Shown here: positions 16,795-29,221 of the stretch, in pieces
Position numbering within the stretch: position 1 is the stretch's first letter
Layout: each line of letters starts with the position of its first letter
NCBI GenBank assembly: GCA_023666125.1
Contig: JAMPCN010000014.1
Span: 1-40,287 of the forward strand
Origin: Bacillus sp. (in: firmicutes)
GTDB lineage: Bacteria; Bacillota; Clostridia; Lachnospirales; Lachnospiraceae
Direction: 5' to 3'
DNA length: 40,287 nucleotides
Made by a program: the position numbers and the translations under genes
The notes under the pieces: model-generated
The model's input: the letters and a program-made list of their open reading frames with translations, nothing else
Databases searched by the model: none
Told to the model about the DNA's origin: nothing

Positions 16795-17187
16795 CTAAAA
16801 TTTTAGGATTCCGTTATGGTTTGCATGTCTCTTCTTATAAATTTCATAATAAAGCAAAACCTGTACAAACTCTTCAATCCATTCCCACGGCTTTTCTTCC
16901 ACCGTACCCGCTGATTCCGTTTCCGTATGTTCCATTCGTTTGATTTTATCCATAACGGTCTGTGTCAGCCTGTATAACTGCCATTTATCCGGATACTCGT
17001 CATAAATGCAGCTTCCTTCGTAGTCTACCTGATTCAAAATATCCGCTATGACTTTCTGATAACGTTTTGCCTCTGACGGATACATCTGCTGTAAATATTC
17101 CAAATCACGTGTTACGGTATCTTCCTCCTGATAATACATCGGAAGCGGATATGCCATATAGAAAGGGAGAATTCTCGATTGATTCAT
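16795..17187 (-). CDS. Small conserved protein, unknown function
   Basis: A protein of about 130 residues that I do not recognise; it has the feel of a family conserved in Lachnospiraceae but I cannot name a domain. It starts MNQSRILPFYMAYPLPMYYQ, aromatic- and proline-rich, followed by a helical, charged region (DLEYLQQMYPSEAKRYQKVI and PWEWIEEFVQVLLYYEIYKK). No signal peptide or true membrane helix. I prefer ATG at 17187 to the in-frame TTG at 17196, which is only two bases from the weak AGAAG; at the ATG the spacing is 11. It stands alone between two palindromic elements, so it is probably monocistronic. Confidence 0.65.
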   Translation of the reverse strand: MNQSRILPFYMAYPLPMYYQEEDTVTRDLEYLQQMYPSEAKRYQKVIADILNQVDYEGSCIYDEYPDKWQLYRLTQTVMDKIKRMEHTETESAGTVEEKPWEWIEEFVQVLLYYEIYKKRHANHNGILKF

Positions 17188-17237
17188 ATTGCTCAACTTC
17201 TAATTTCATTTTATTCTATCATATGCACAGCGTAAAA

Positions 17238-17333
17238 AGAAGTTCTAAACCATCACGCTATAAGGCGTGACGGTAAGAACTTCTACGATTCGTACACGAA
17301 TCTTTTTGCGTAGGAGAATGCTTTGCATTCTCC
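17238..17333. terminator. Stacked hairpins after the ATP synthase operon (palindromic element, copy 2)
   Basis: Three hairpins lie in 96 bases: AGAAGTTCT (17238-17246) with AGAACTTCT (17276-17284), enclosing a TCACGC/GCGTGA core; GATTCG (17287-17292) with CGAATC (17297-17302); and GGAGAATGC (17313-17321) with GCATTCTCC (17325-17333). The last is 2 bases beyond the atpC stop, on the downstream side of the minus-strand operon. Reading in the minus direction there is no clean T run after it, but the A run at 17234-17238 becomes a T run after the outermost hairpin. Probable operon terminator. Confidence 0.6.
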
Positions 17334-17335
17334 GC

Positions 17336-17749
17336 CTATTTGTAGTTTATTGCATTGATTCTTGCAACGGCACGTTTTAAGGACATCTCAGCGCGTCTCA
17401 TATCCGTACCGGGCGCATGCTCTTTAATTCTGTTTTCGGCACGCTCCTTAGATTCCTCTGCACGTTTCAAGTCAATTTCCACCGGCCACTCAATGATTTC
17501 GGCAAGAATTGTAACCTTATCCTGTAATACTTCCACAAATCCTGCATGTAAAGCGGCTTCTTTCGTCTCGTTCTCCTGCGTGATTGTTAAAATACCGGGC
17601 GCTATTATCATAGTCATCGGTATATGCTGCTTATAAATACCAACTTCGCCCTCTACCGTATTGAACTCGACCATCGACACCTCTTCCTCATAGAATACCC
17701 TGTCCGGTGTAATTACTTTTAAGGTAAACTTGTTATCATTTTCTGCCAT
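17336..17749 (-). CDS. atpC: F1F0-ATP synthase epsilon subunit
   Basis: Epsilon subunit of the F1 central stalk, which couples rotation to catalysis and can inhibit ATP hydrolysis. The N-terminal beta-sandwich begins FTLKVITPDRVFYEEEVSMV and includes GEVGIYKQHIPM. The C-terminal helical hairpin (about 90-137, DLKRAEESKERAENRIKE) is present, so it is the full-length type. It has 137 residues, the usual size. It is the last gene of the operon, 11 bases after atpD, and is followed by a hairpin array. Confidence 0.96.
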   Translation of the reverse strand: MAENDNKFTLKVITPDRVFYEEEVSMVEFNTVEGEVGIYKQHIPMTMIIAPGILTITQENETKEAALHAGFVEVLQDKVTILAEIIEWPVEIDLKRAEESKERAENRIKEHAPGTDMRRAEMSLKRAVARINAINYK

Positions 17750-17760
17750 ACAATACCCCC

Positions 17761-20071
<2,311 letters not shown>

Positions 20072-20104
20072 AAGTAATCCTCCATTTCTACTCAGCCATT
20101 CAAC

Positions 20105-21613
<1,509 letters not shown>

Positions 21614-21645
21614 TCATTCGCACCTTTCTTTTAAAATTTCATTAA

Positions 21646-22191
21646 TTAAATCTGAACTTTCAGCAAATCTTTCTGTAGTTCGCTCAATTTTGTACTGATA
21701 CTGCTGTCTACCACCCTGTCGCCGATACGGATTACCATACCGCCGATTAATGCGGCGTCCAGCTTATAGTTCATTTCCATGGACCTATAGTCCGTTGTAT
21801 CAAGCAGCTTCTGCTCAATCTGTTTACATTGTTCCTCTCTTAAAGGCACTGCCGTCGTTACGGTTGCAACGCCGATTCCCTTGTACTTCTTCACTTCCGC
21901 GAGAAAATATTCCAGAATCTCGTCAATCTCCTGATAACGATCCTTAGAGATAATAATGGTTATGAATCCGAGCAGCTCATCGGAAATTCTTCCCTTGAAT
22001 ACATTCGTAACAACCTGAAGTTTTTCTTCCTTATTAATTTTCGGATGTGTCATCAGTTTGCCGAACTCATCATTTTCTTTTAAAACTTTCTGAAGCTGTT
22101 CGATTTCTTCAAGCAGGCTGTCTACTTTATTCTCTTCTACTGCAAGTTCAAACAATGCATCTCCGTATGTTTTTGAAATTAGCTTAGCCAT
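21646..22191 (-). CDS. atpH: F1F0-ATP synthase delta subunit
   Basis: Peripheral-stalk subunit that ties F1 to the b dimer. The helical N-terminal domain starts MAKLISKTYGDALFELA, a common delta opening. The C-terminal part has VATVTTAVPLREEQ and the conserved DAALIGGMVIRIGDRVVDSS. It has 181 residues, the usual size. It overlaps the end of atpF by 13 bases, so the two are translationally coupled. Confidence 0.96.
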   Translation of the reverse strand: MAKLISKTYGDALFELAVEENKVDSLLEEIEQLQKVLKENDEFGKLMTHPKINKEEKLQVVTNVFKGRISDELLGFITIIISKDRYQEIDEILEYFLAEVKKYKGIGVATVTTAVPLREEQCKQIEQKLLDTTDYRSMEMNYKLDAALIGGMVIRIGDRVVDSSISTKLSELQKDLLKVQI

Positions 22192-22742
22192 GTGCTATCA
22201 CCCATTTCGTTCAGCGTTTCCTCGATAAGACTGTCCTGTACAGTTGTATCAATCGCTGCATTTACAACCTTTCCTGCCATCAAAGATGCCAATACCACCA
22301 TCTCGCGCTTCACTTCGTCGGCCGCTTTCTTCTTTTCCAGTTCAGCTTCCACATTCGCTCTTTCAATAATTCTTGCCGCTTCTTCTTTCGCTTCCGCCAC
22401 AATCTTATTTTCATTTGCCAATGCTTTCTTTCGAGCTTCGCTTAAGATGTTTTCCGCTTCCTTATCAATATCTTTTAATCTGGACTCATATTCAGCCTTT
22501 AACTCTTTTGCATCCGCCATATCCTTAGCCGCATCATCGAGTTCGCCTTTAATCTTGTCCTGCCGCTTTTGCAGCATATCCCTAACCGGATTAAATAACA
22601 AGTGTGATGCAATCAGGAACAATGCGAATACTGCAATAATCATCAATCCTGCATCTGCAATCAACTGAAGATCCAAGTCAAAAAGTCTTGGACTCATTTC
22701 CGCCGATGCCAGTACCAGATTTGTACTCACTATTGTATTCAA
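22179..22742 (-). CDS. atpF: F1F0-ATP synthase b subunit
   Basis: Membrane-anchored peripheral stalk. One N-terminal hydrophobic helix (about 30-50, ADAGLMIIAVFALFLIASHL) is followed by the conserved FNPVRDMLQKR and then a long charged, alanine-rich coiled coil to about residue 160. A single b gene is present, consistent with a b homodimer. It has 187 residues, slightly long because of about 20 residues before the helix. AAAGGAGG lies upstream of the ATG. Confidence 0.96.
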   Translation of the reverse strand: MNTIVSTNLVLASAEMSPRLFDLDLQLIADAGLMIIAVFALFLIASHLLFNPVRDMLQKRQDKIKGELDDAAKDMADAKELKAEYESRLKDIDKEAENILSEARKKALANENKIVAEAKEEAARIIERANVEAELEKKKAADEVKREMVVLASLMAGKVVNAAIDTTVQDSLIEETLNEMGDSTWLS

Positions 22743-22782
22743 GCCTTAAGCCTCCTTTCTCCTTTTTATCATCCAGAGGCTC

Positions 22783-23055
<273 letters not shown>

Positions 23056-23108
23056 TTAAATATGTGAAATTTACTTCTCATAGCTGAAGATTTTTAATCT
23101 TTCAGCTT

Positions 23109-23828
23109 TTATTCCGTTGTACAGGCGTCTGTAATGTATGTCATCGTCAGCATACAGAATACATACGTTTGAATTGCTCCGGAGAACAAGTCAAAGTAAA
23201 CATGAAGCGCTGCCGGCCAGATAATGGCTATCTTGGCTAGTAATGCGTAAACTAACGCCATCATAACCGTACCGGACAATACATTTGCAAACAAACGCAG
23301 CGACAATGAAATCGGCACCGCAACATCACCTATCACATTGATGGGCGCCCATATCGGCCACGGGTCGCACAAACCGGCGATAAAACCTTTCACTTTCTGG
23401 TATCTTAACTTATTGAAGAAAATCAATACAAACGTAATGATACCAAGCGGGAAAGTAACGCCGTAATCCGCCGTAGGCGGACGCAGGCCAAACAGTCCGG
23501 ATATGTTGCTTAATAAAATGAAAATAAAGATTGTTCCAATATAATTTCGGAATTGAGGTGAAAATTTCCCCATAACGCCGCCTATCATATTATCGAGCAT
23601 TTCCACAACCATTTCCACAATGTTCTGGAATGTTCCCGGCACTTCCGACGCATGTTTGACAACCCTGTTAGCCGCAAAACAAAATCCGATAATGACTAAC
23701 ATAACAATCAAAACACAGACATGGGTTGTCGTAATCCAAACTGTCTGCCCAAAGAGCTGATAGGAAAATACGCCATGTATCATAAAATCAATATCTGCTC
23801 CTGCGGACATCAGAACTCCCTGCCCCAT
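23109..23828 (-). CDS. atpB: F1F0-ATP synthase a subunit
   Basis: Stator membrane subunit that forms the two ion half-channels. It has five or six hydrophobic segments. The essential arginine is R178 in LSLRLFANVLSGT, and the region ISGLFGLRPPTADYGVTFPL is typical of a-subunits. It has 239 residues. AAGGAGG lies 7 bases before ATG. It precedes atpE by 71 bases. The ion specificity follows from the c subunit. Confidence 0.97.
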   Translation of the reverse strand: MGQGVLMSAGADIDFMIHGVFSYQLFGQTVWITTTHVCVLIVMLVIIGFCFAANRVVKHASEVPGTFQNIVEMVVEMLDNMIGGVMGKFSPQFRNYIGTIFIFILLSNISGLFGLRPPTADYGVTFPLGIITFVLIFFNKLRYQKVKGFIAGLCDPWPIWAPINVIGDVAVPISLSLRLFANVLSGTVMMALVYALLAKIAIIWPAALHVYFDLFSGAIQTYVFCMLTMTYITDACTTE

Positions 23829-23853
23829 ACTCTCACCTCCTTATGAATAAATT

Positions 23854-24255
23854 TTAGACCTTAAAAACTTTAGAACTGATTTTGCGGGTAAAAGGCTGCA
23901 TATAAGCAGACACTTTCATTCCCATATAACCTAAAAAGGCGCAAAGCGGATTAGCGAATCCGCTTACTGCTAACACTGCCATTGCAGCCACTAAAATAAA
24001 ATAACGGATGATATACTGCGTACCCACAGTTTTCGTCGCATCTTTGGAAGCCATTTCCAAGCTACGGTCCAGCGTCCACCACATATGGACGGAACCCACA
24101 AGCGCAAGAACCACCCCAATCCATAATCCTATGCTGTATTCGGGTCTGCGGGAAAAAAAAAGAAGAACAATCTGGCATACAATGCCATATAGAAAAATAC
24201 CCAGACACAAATCAAATAATGTAGCATCAATTTTTATCTTCGCGTTTTTTTCCAT
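23854..24255 (-). CDS. atpI: ATP synthase subunit I (AtpI-like)
   Basis: Small membrane protein of 133 residues with about four hydrophobic helices (for example FDLCLGIFLYGIVCQIVLLF). It sits directly before atpB, the position of AtpI, which is thought to help c-ring assembly and cation supply. Sequence conservation in this family is low, so the call rests on position, size and topology. It overlaps the end of the AtpZ-like gene by 29 bases. GAAGAG precedes the ATG. Confidence 0.8.
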   Translation of the reverse strand: MEKNAKIKIDATLFDLCLGIFLYGIVCQIVLLFFSRRPEYSIGLWIGVVLALVGSVHMWWTLDRSLEMASKDATKTVGTQYIIRYFILVAAMAVLAVSGFANPLCAFLGYMGMKVSAYMQPFTRKISSKVFKV

Positions 24256-24514
24256 CTTTCTCTTCTTCCCGGCCGGCTTTCATGTGCTTTCTTGTTACCG
24301 CAGGCTCCTCATATATTTTTTTAGCAAAGTGAAATACATTTCTAAAACCTGCAACCGCTCCTACAAAAAACAGAATGACTATCCAATAAGTAGTTCCGCA
24401 TTTTCTGTCCACGTACATTCCAATAAAAGAACAGAGAAAAATAGGTACAAGCATATTGATACCAAATTGACTTATCATCATGAGTGAATGATAGACGTTT
24501 CGATTATATTTCAC
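24227..24514 (-). CDS. atpZ: AtpZ/AtpI-family protein
   Basis: First gene of the ATP synthase operon. Two transmembrane helices (SQFGINMLVPIFLCSFIGMY and TTYWIVILFFVGAVAGF) separated by the short loop VDRKCG match the AtpZ type. A charged C-terminal tail follows. The start is taken as GTG at 24514 because AAGGGG lies 7 bases before it, and the open frame's upstream ATG at 24541 falls at the predicted transcription start, leaving no leader. This gives 95 residues. AtpZ with AtpI has been linked to Mg2+/Ca2+ handling for the synthase in other Firmicutes; that role is not shown here. Confidence 0.85.
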   Translation of the reverse strand: MKYNRNVYHSLMMISQFGINMLVPIFLCSFIGMYVDRKCGTTYWIVILFFVGAVAGFRNVFHFAKKIYEEPAVTRKHMKAGREEEKDGKKREDKN

Positions 24515-24546
24515 GGTTTTTCCCCTTCTTTTCATGCACATATAAA

Positions 24547-24575
24547 ATTATAACCATTTTTGGGAATAATGTCCA
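24547..24575 (-). promoter_or_regulatory. Promoter of the ATP synthase operon
   Basis: On the minus strand TGGACA (24575-24570) and TATAAT (24552-24547) are separated by 17 bases: 5/6 and 6/6 matches to the sigma-A consensus. Transcription would start near 24540, giving a leader of about 26 bases before the GTG of atpZ. Confidence 0.8.
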
Positions 24576-24678
24576 GTATATTTAAGGAAATTATGTGAAT
24601 TTTGTTTATTTTTTCTTTCAGCCGCTATCGTTTTTATGATATACTTAACTGTATATTATACATATTTTAGGAGGTCTT

Positions 24679-25164
24679 ATGCCATCACCCATCTTATACC
24701 GTAAAAGAATTATTCCCGAAGAATGTATCCTGTTAAAAGACGATAAAATTCTGCATCAGGACAAGCAGATTATCATAACCGGCTGGGATACCCTAAAGCC
24801 GAAAAAAGACCTCCATCATGGCTATTCCTGTTATTTCCTAAATGAGGGCTATAAAGTCAGCAAATTTTACCGTGAAGACAACTCTCTTCTATTCTGGTAC
24901 TGCGATATTGTAGAACATGACTACAAGCCCGATACCAATACCTATATTTTCACCGACTTACTCGCCGACGTCATCGTCTATCCGGACGGCTTTGTAAAAG
25001 TTGTGGATATTGATGAGCTGGTGACGGCGTTAAATGAAAACCTCATTTCCGAAGATACCCTCAAAAAATCTCTGCTGTGCTTAAGCAGCCTGTTGGAAAT
25101 CATATATTCCGGCAATTTTCATACATTGCAGAAACCGATAGAGGATATTCTGTCCAAACTTTAA
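24679..25164 (+). CDS. DUF402 domain protein
   Basis: A 161-residue cytoplasmic protein with the DUF402 core: FYREDNSLLFWYCDIVEHDY (about 74-93), then IFTDLLADVIVYPDG (about 98-112). The family includes nucleoside tri/diphosphate phosphatases of the Ntdp type and RNA-associated FAU-1 relatives, so phosphatase activity is possible but unproven here. AGGAGG (24669-24674) lies 4 bases before ATG. It is divergent from the ATP synthase operon, and its last bases overlap the stop of the SleB-type gene on the other strand, so the two genes are fully convergent. Confidence 0.85.
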   Translation: MPSPILYRKRIIPEECILLKDDKILHQDKQIIITGWDTLKPKKDLHHGYSCYFLNEGYKVSKFYREDNSLLFWYCDIVEHDYKPDTNTYIFTDLLADVIVYPDGFVKVVDIDELVTALNENLISEDTLKKSLLCLSSLLEIIYSGNFHTLQKPIEDILSKL

Positions 25165-26360
25165 TAAAAAATATGTCCTCCAATTCTGTAACGGGGCGTA
25201 ATGCCATCAACGGGCGTCCTGAAATAAACGCAGTTGCCAACCGTCGTCGTGCCGGCCATCACCTCGTCAGCCGCCTGATAACAGCTTGATGTTGCCCTGC
25301 CTTCCGCCAACGCCAACGCCAGCCTCCCGCTTGCTACCGGCGAAAACTGTCCCGATTGATAAATAACACCCACTATTGTATCCGGATAGACTGAACTAAG
25401 CACTCTGTTAATCACGACAGACCCGACAGCTACCTGTCCGACATAAGGTTCCGCCCCCGCTTCGCAGTAAATCAGATTGGCTAATAAATATCTGTCTCCC
25501 TCCGCAAAACTCACTTCGGAAATATCGCGCCAGCTCGACTGTGCGGCCAGTTCCGCCATCCGCAGTTCTTCCGCAAGTTTTTGCCTAAGCGCCGAAAGAT
25601 TCTCTTCCTGCTGCTTAATCTGCTGTTCATATGCTAATGCCGCCGCTTCCGCGTCGGAAATCTGACTCGACGTTGTCGCCAGAGAATTGCTCGCCTGGCT
25701 GACTAATCCGGAAACCCTGCTCTGTTCCGCCACTACCTGTACCCTGTAGCTGTCCAGTTCGCTTTTATCCGCTTCAAGCTGTGCCATATCCGCGTCAAGC
25801 TGCGCCGCCATATCCTCGATTGCTTCCTGAATGGCCTTATATTCTTCCAACACTTTCCTTTCATACGCCGACAACTGTTCAATGTAATCGTTCCGGTTCA
25901 ACAATTCAGCAAGGCTTCCCGACGAAAGGAGCATTTCCAGATAAAGATAATCGCTCTTTTCATACATGAATTTAATCTGCTTTTTCATGTTCTCATACTG
26001 CTCGTCCTTAGTGGCTATCGCATCTTCCAATTCCCGGTTGGTCTGCTCAATCTTTTCGTTGGTCTCTTCTATTTCGGCTTCCTTATCCGCGATTTTCGCC
26101 TCCAGGTCACTGAGATTATTACTCACCTGAGACAATTCCGTATTCAAAGTTGACAAAGTACCCTCGAGAGATTCCTTCTGCTCGTTTAAAGTATCAAGGT
26201 TTTCTTTTGTGTCTTCAAGCTGAGACTGGGTCTGCTGCTTTTGCTGTTCCGCTTCTTCAATCTGACGCCTCGTCTCCTCTGTCGCATAAGCAGAAACGTG
26301 CAGCATTCCTATCAGTAACGCAAAAAGCAGCAGTGCCGCCACATTCCGTCTGAATTTCAT
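25161..26360 (-). CDS. Secreted coiled-coil cell-wall hydrolase (SleB type)
   Basis: A 399-residue secreted protein with signal peptide MKFRRNVAALLLFALLIGML and cleavage likely after AYA. Residues about 30-270 form a long coiled coil like those of PcsB/CwlO proteins, broken by YEKSDYLYLEMLLSSGSLAE, the PcsB-type kink. The C-terminal ~115 residues are a SleB/Hydrolase_2 domain: LANLIYCEAGAEPYVGQVAV with the probable catalytic Glu in YCEA, then SGQFSPV and VGNCVYFRTP. SleB domains act as lytic transglycosylases on peptidoglycan. The coiled coil may place it under FtsEX-type control, by analogy only. It is last in the minus-strand cluster. Confidence 0.88.
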   Translation of the reverse strand: MKFRRNVAALLLFALLIGMLHVSAYATEETRRQIEEAEQQKQQTQSQLEDTKENLDTLNEQKESLEGTLSTLNTELSQVSNNLSDLEAKIADKEAEIEETNEKIEQTNRELEDAIATKDEQYENMKKQIKFMYEKSDYLYLEMLLSSGSLAELLNRNDYIEQLSAYERKVLEEYKAIQEAIEDMAAQLDADMAQLEADKSELDSYRVQVVAEQSRVSGLVSQASNSLATTSSQISDAEAAALAYEQQIKQQEENLSALRQKLAEELRMAELAAQSSWRDISEVSFAEGDRYLLANLIYCEAGAEPYVGQVAVGSVVINRVLSSVYPDTIVGVIYQSGQFSPVASGRLALALAEGRATSSCYQAADEVMAGTTTVGNCVYFRTPVDGITPRYRIGGHIFY

Positions 26361-26377
26361 ACAAAACCCATGCCTTT

Positions 26378-26815
26378 CTATTTCAATGCATCGTTAATCA
26401 TATTCACTCTTCTTTGATGTTTTTCTTCCCCTGAAAACTGCGTATGCAGAAACGTATCCACAATGCTGAGTGCAAGATTGGTTCCAATAATGCCGCCGCC
26501 CATCGCCAATACATTGGCGTCGTTATGCTCTCTTGTCAGCCGCGCCGATACCGTGTCGGCACAAAGTGCGCAGCGGATACCCGGTATCTTATTCGCCATA
26601 ATGGAAATGCCGATGCCCGTCGTGCAGATGACAATTCCCTTCTCGCAGGAACCGTCCGCTACCGCCTCTGCCACCGCCTTTCCATAAATAGGATAGTCGC
26701 AGGATTTTTTATCCATGCATCCAAAATCTTTATACTCGATTCCCTGTTCTTTCAAATAGGCAATGACTGCCTGTTTTAAATCATAACCGCCATGGTCGCT
26801 CCCGATTCCTATCAT
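26378..26815 (-). CDS. rpiB: Ribose-5-phosphate isomerase B
   Basis: Interconverts ribose-5-phosphate and ribulose-5-phosphate in the pentose phosphate pathway. Motifs are GSDHGGYDLK at the N-terminus, CTTGIGISIMANKIPGIRCA with the active-site Cys, and REHNDANVLAMGG. I start at 26815 (MIGIGSDHGG) because AGGAGG lies about 8 bases upstream; the open frame has 10 more codons but the family starts here. It has 145 residues, normal for RpiB. Allose- or galactose-6-phosphate isomerases are close relatives, but no sugar-specific neighbours are seen. Confidence 0.93.
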   Translation of the reverse strand: MIGIGSDHGGYDLKQAVIAYLKEQGIEYKDFGCMDKKSCDYPIYGKAVAEAVADGSCEKGIVICTTGIGISIMANKIPGIRCALCADTVSARLTREHNDANVLAMGGGIIGTNLALSIVDTFLHTQFSGEEKHQRRVNMINDALK

Positions 26816-26864
26816 CTTCCATTCCTCCTGTTCATTATGTAACATTTGTTATTATATATTGCAT

Positions 26865-27923
26865 TTATACTTGCACTACACGATGCCCCGCCGCCTTAAG
26901 CAGTCTGTTCATAATAGCCTGTCCGATTCCCGCGCTGTCAAAAGATTCCGAGAAAATAACGGTCACGTTTTCGTCGTCAAATTCCCTCAATATCCGATAT
27001 AACCGCTGTGCAATCGTCTTTTCATCCGTCCGGCTGCCCGCGCTTTTACAGACGTCTCCTTTGTACCTTGCAATCGTAGCGTCCGTTCCTACAACGCCAA
27101 CCTTATGCCCCTCTTTTTGCAGATGCTCTGTCTGCCCATTGATATAGGCCGTTACGGCTTCGATTTCTCCCTCTACAATCGTCAGTTCGCCCTTCGGCGC
27201 ATAATGGCGGTATTTCATACCCGGCGCTTTCGGCCGCTGCCCGCTTTCCGGCGACATCATTGTCTTATCTTCACCCACCGACTGTAATACGTCTTCCAGC
27301 ATTTCTTTCGTAATATAGCCCGGCCTTAATATCATCGGTTCCTCTTCCGTCATATCGACGATTGTAGATTCCAGGCCGATTTCTACGTCTCCGCCGTCGA
27401 TAATCATATCCACCCGCCCCATTAAGTCCTCTATGACATACTTCGCCGAGGTCGGACTCGGTTTTCCGGAAAGATTGGCGCTTGGCGCCGCTATATAACC
27501 GCCCGCGGCCGCAATTAACGCTGACGCCGTCGGATGCAGCGGCATTCTGACCGCTACCGTAGCAAGCCCTCCTGTCGTTTCAGGCGGCACTAACTTTGTC
27601 TTTTTAAAAATCATGGTAAGCGGTCCCGGCCAGAAAGCCGCCGCCAGTTTCTCAGCCGCTTCCGGAATCTCTTCCACGATAGAGGACAAATCTTCCATCC
27701 GGCAGATATGTACAATCAGCGGATTATCCGACGGTCTTCCCTTTGCCTCATATATTTTTCTGGAGGAATCGGGATTTAACGCATCGCCGCCCAGCCCGTA
27801 TACCGTTTCCGTAGGAAAAGCGACAAGCCCTCCCGCCTTTATCAATTCGCCTGCCTGCCGCAATATTTCTCCGGCCTTATGCTGTTCATCCACCTGCACG
27901 ATTCGCGTGTCCACAGCCCGCAT
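26865..27923 (-). CDS. L-threonylcarbamoyladenylate synthase (Sua5 type)
   Basis: Makes threonylcarbamoyl-AMP from threonine, bicarbonate and ATP, the first step of t6A formation at tRNA position 37. The YrdC domain spans about 1-210 (GGLVAFPTETVYGLGGDAL, KGRPSDNPLIVHI, APSANLSGKPSPTSA, STIVDMT). The linker PGMKYRHYAPKG and the Sua5 C-terminal domain (about 245-350) follow, so it is the long Sua5 form. It has 352 residues, as expected. A TcdA homologue that further modifies t6A lies in the same gene cluster. Confidence 0.94.
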   Translation of the reverse strand: MRAVDTRIVQVDEQHKAGEILRQAGELIKAGGLVAFPTETVYGLGGDALNPDSSRKIYEAKGRPSDNPLIVHICRMEDLSSIVEEIPEAAEKLAAAFWPGPLTMIFKKTKLVPPETTGGLATVAVRMPLHPTASALIAAAGGYIAAPSANLSGKPSPTSAKYVIEDLMGRVDMIIDGGDVEIGLESTIVDMTEEEPMILRPGYITKEMLEDVLQSVGEDKTMMSPESGQRPKAPGMKYRHYAPKGELTIVEGEIEAVTAYINGQTEHLQKEGHKVGVVGTDATIARYKGDVCKSAGSRTDEKTIAQRLYRILREFDDENVTVIFSESFDSAGIGQAIMNRLLKAAGHRVVQV

Positions 27924-27962
27924 AATCTCCTTTGTTGATTTTTATCATAATATCATATTTTT

Positions 27963-28670
27963 CTATTTTTGGCTATTGATATATTGCAGAATCCCTAAAT
28001 GAATCGCCCACGCCAGCTTTTCCTGATAATAGTCCGTTTCCAGTTTCTGCGCTTCCGCACTGTTAGATAAAAAACCGCATTCCACAATCACGATAGGGGA
28101 TGATGTCTTTTTAAGTAAGTAATAGCTGTCATTGCTTTTGGCAACACGTTTGTTCTCTTTATCGACCCCATTTAATAACGCATGTTGTATATTTTCAGCC
28201 AATATCTTGCTCTGTTCACTGGTCTCGTAATAAAAAGTCTGCGCGCCATGCACATATTCCTCATGGTAGCTGTTCTGATGGATGCTGACCGTTATAACGG
28301 GGTCGGCCTGCTCAATGATTGCCACCCGCCTTTTCATATCCTGCACTTTTTTATTGGAAGCATCTTCGTCATACAGACCCGCGTCCGAGTCTCTGGTCAG
28401 GACAACGTCCACATCCGCCATTTCCAAAAACTGTTGCAACTTCTGGGCAATTTCCAAATTAATATCTTTCTCGAGTACGCCGTTAATGCCTACTTTTCCG
28501 GGGTCCGCCCCGCCATGTCCGGCGTCAATTACCACACACGGCCTTTGTTTTTTGTCCACAGTTTCCTTTGATGTAGTCTGTACGGCCTGAGGATAGGCAA
28601 GAAAATAGACGGACACCATAATCAGCAGGGCCGCCATAATTCTTATTTTATATTTCTGTATTTGCTCCAT
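27963..28670 (-). CDS. cwlD: N-acetylmuramoyl-L-alanine amidase (CwlD-like)
   Basis: Zinc amidase (Amidase_3) that cleaves the MurNAc-L-alanine bond. One N-terminal membrane helix (about 8-27) targets it outside. Zinc ligands and catalytic residues are visible: H52 in VIDAGHGGADPG, E67, H131 in ISIHQNS and E197 in IVECGFLSN. At 235 residues it matches CwlD, which makes muramic lactam in spore cortex in spore formers; this suggests, but does not prove, sporulation ability. It lies between the Rrf2 and Sua5 genes. Confidence 0.88.
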   Translation of the reverse strand: MEQIQKYKIRIMAALLIMVSVYFLAYPQAVQTTSKETVDKKQRPCVVIDAGHGGADPGKVGINGVLEKDINLEIAQKLQQFLEMADVDVVLTRDSDAGLYDEDASNKKVQDMKRRVAIIEQADPVITVSIHQNSYHEEYVHGAQTFYYETSEQSKILAENIQHALLNGVDKENKRVAKSNDSYYLLKKTSSPIVIVECGFLSNSAEAQKLETDYYQEKLAWAIHLGILQYINSQK

Positions 28671-28740
28671 CTCTTCGTCCTTGCATACTTTTGTTACACT
28701 TTATGCAAAACCCGTTCAAAATAGACATAAGAAGAGCATA

Positions 28741-29202
28741 CTAATCTTTCTCATGCCGGTCAGGTATCTTCCGCAGTGGGTCATGCGCCATTTCCTCCTG
28801 CCACACAAGCATATCCGCCAGCGTAATATTATCCACCACACCGTTTACGGCGTCATTAATCTGCTGCCATATTCTAATCGTAACGCATCCCGCCTTACGT
28901 TCACATTCTTCTTTCCCTTCTCCCACGCACCCGACAGGCGATAAATCTCCCTCTGTCAGCCGCAGTATCATACCTACGGTATAATCCGTGGGATTTCTCT
29001 TTAACAAATAACCTCCCTGCGCGCCCCTGACGCTCTTTACATAGCCCGCCTTATTTAAAACCGCTATAATCTGTTCCAGATACTTATCCGATATTCCCTG
29101 CCTTTTAGCCACATCCTTTAAACTGACAGGACCGTCTTCGCTATAAGTCGCCAAATCCAGCATTAACCGCAGCGCATATCTTCCCCTTGTTGATACTCTC
29201 AT
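28741..29202 (-). CDS. Rrf2-family transcriptional regulator with three cysteines
   Basis: DNA-binding regulator of 153 residues. The winged helix begins MRVSTRGRYALRLMLDLA, and the recognition part is ISDKYLEQIIAVLNKAGYVKSVRG. C92, C100 and C106 lie in the sensor loop, the arrangement used by IscR-like members to bind an Fe-S cluster. No isc/suf genes are adjacent; the neighbours are tcdA upstream and cwlD downstream. It could be an IscR-like Fe-S sensor or a CymR-like regulator, with the cysteines favouring the former. It follows tcdA by 19 bases. Confidence 0.88.
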   Translation of the reverse strand: MRVSTRGRYALRLMLDLATYSEDGPVSLKDVAKRQGISDKYLEQIIAVLNKAGYVKSVRGAQGGYLLKRNPTDYTVGMILRLTEGDLSPVGCVGEGKEECERKAGCVTIRIWQQINDAVNGVVDNITLADMLVWQEEMAHDPLRKIPDRHEKD

Positions 29203-29221
29203 ATAAAATCATCTCTTTCTC

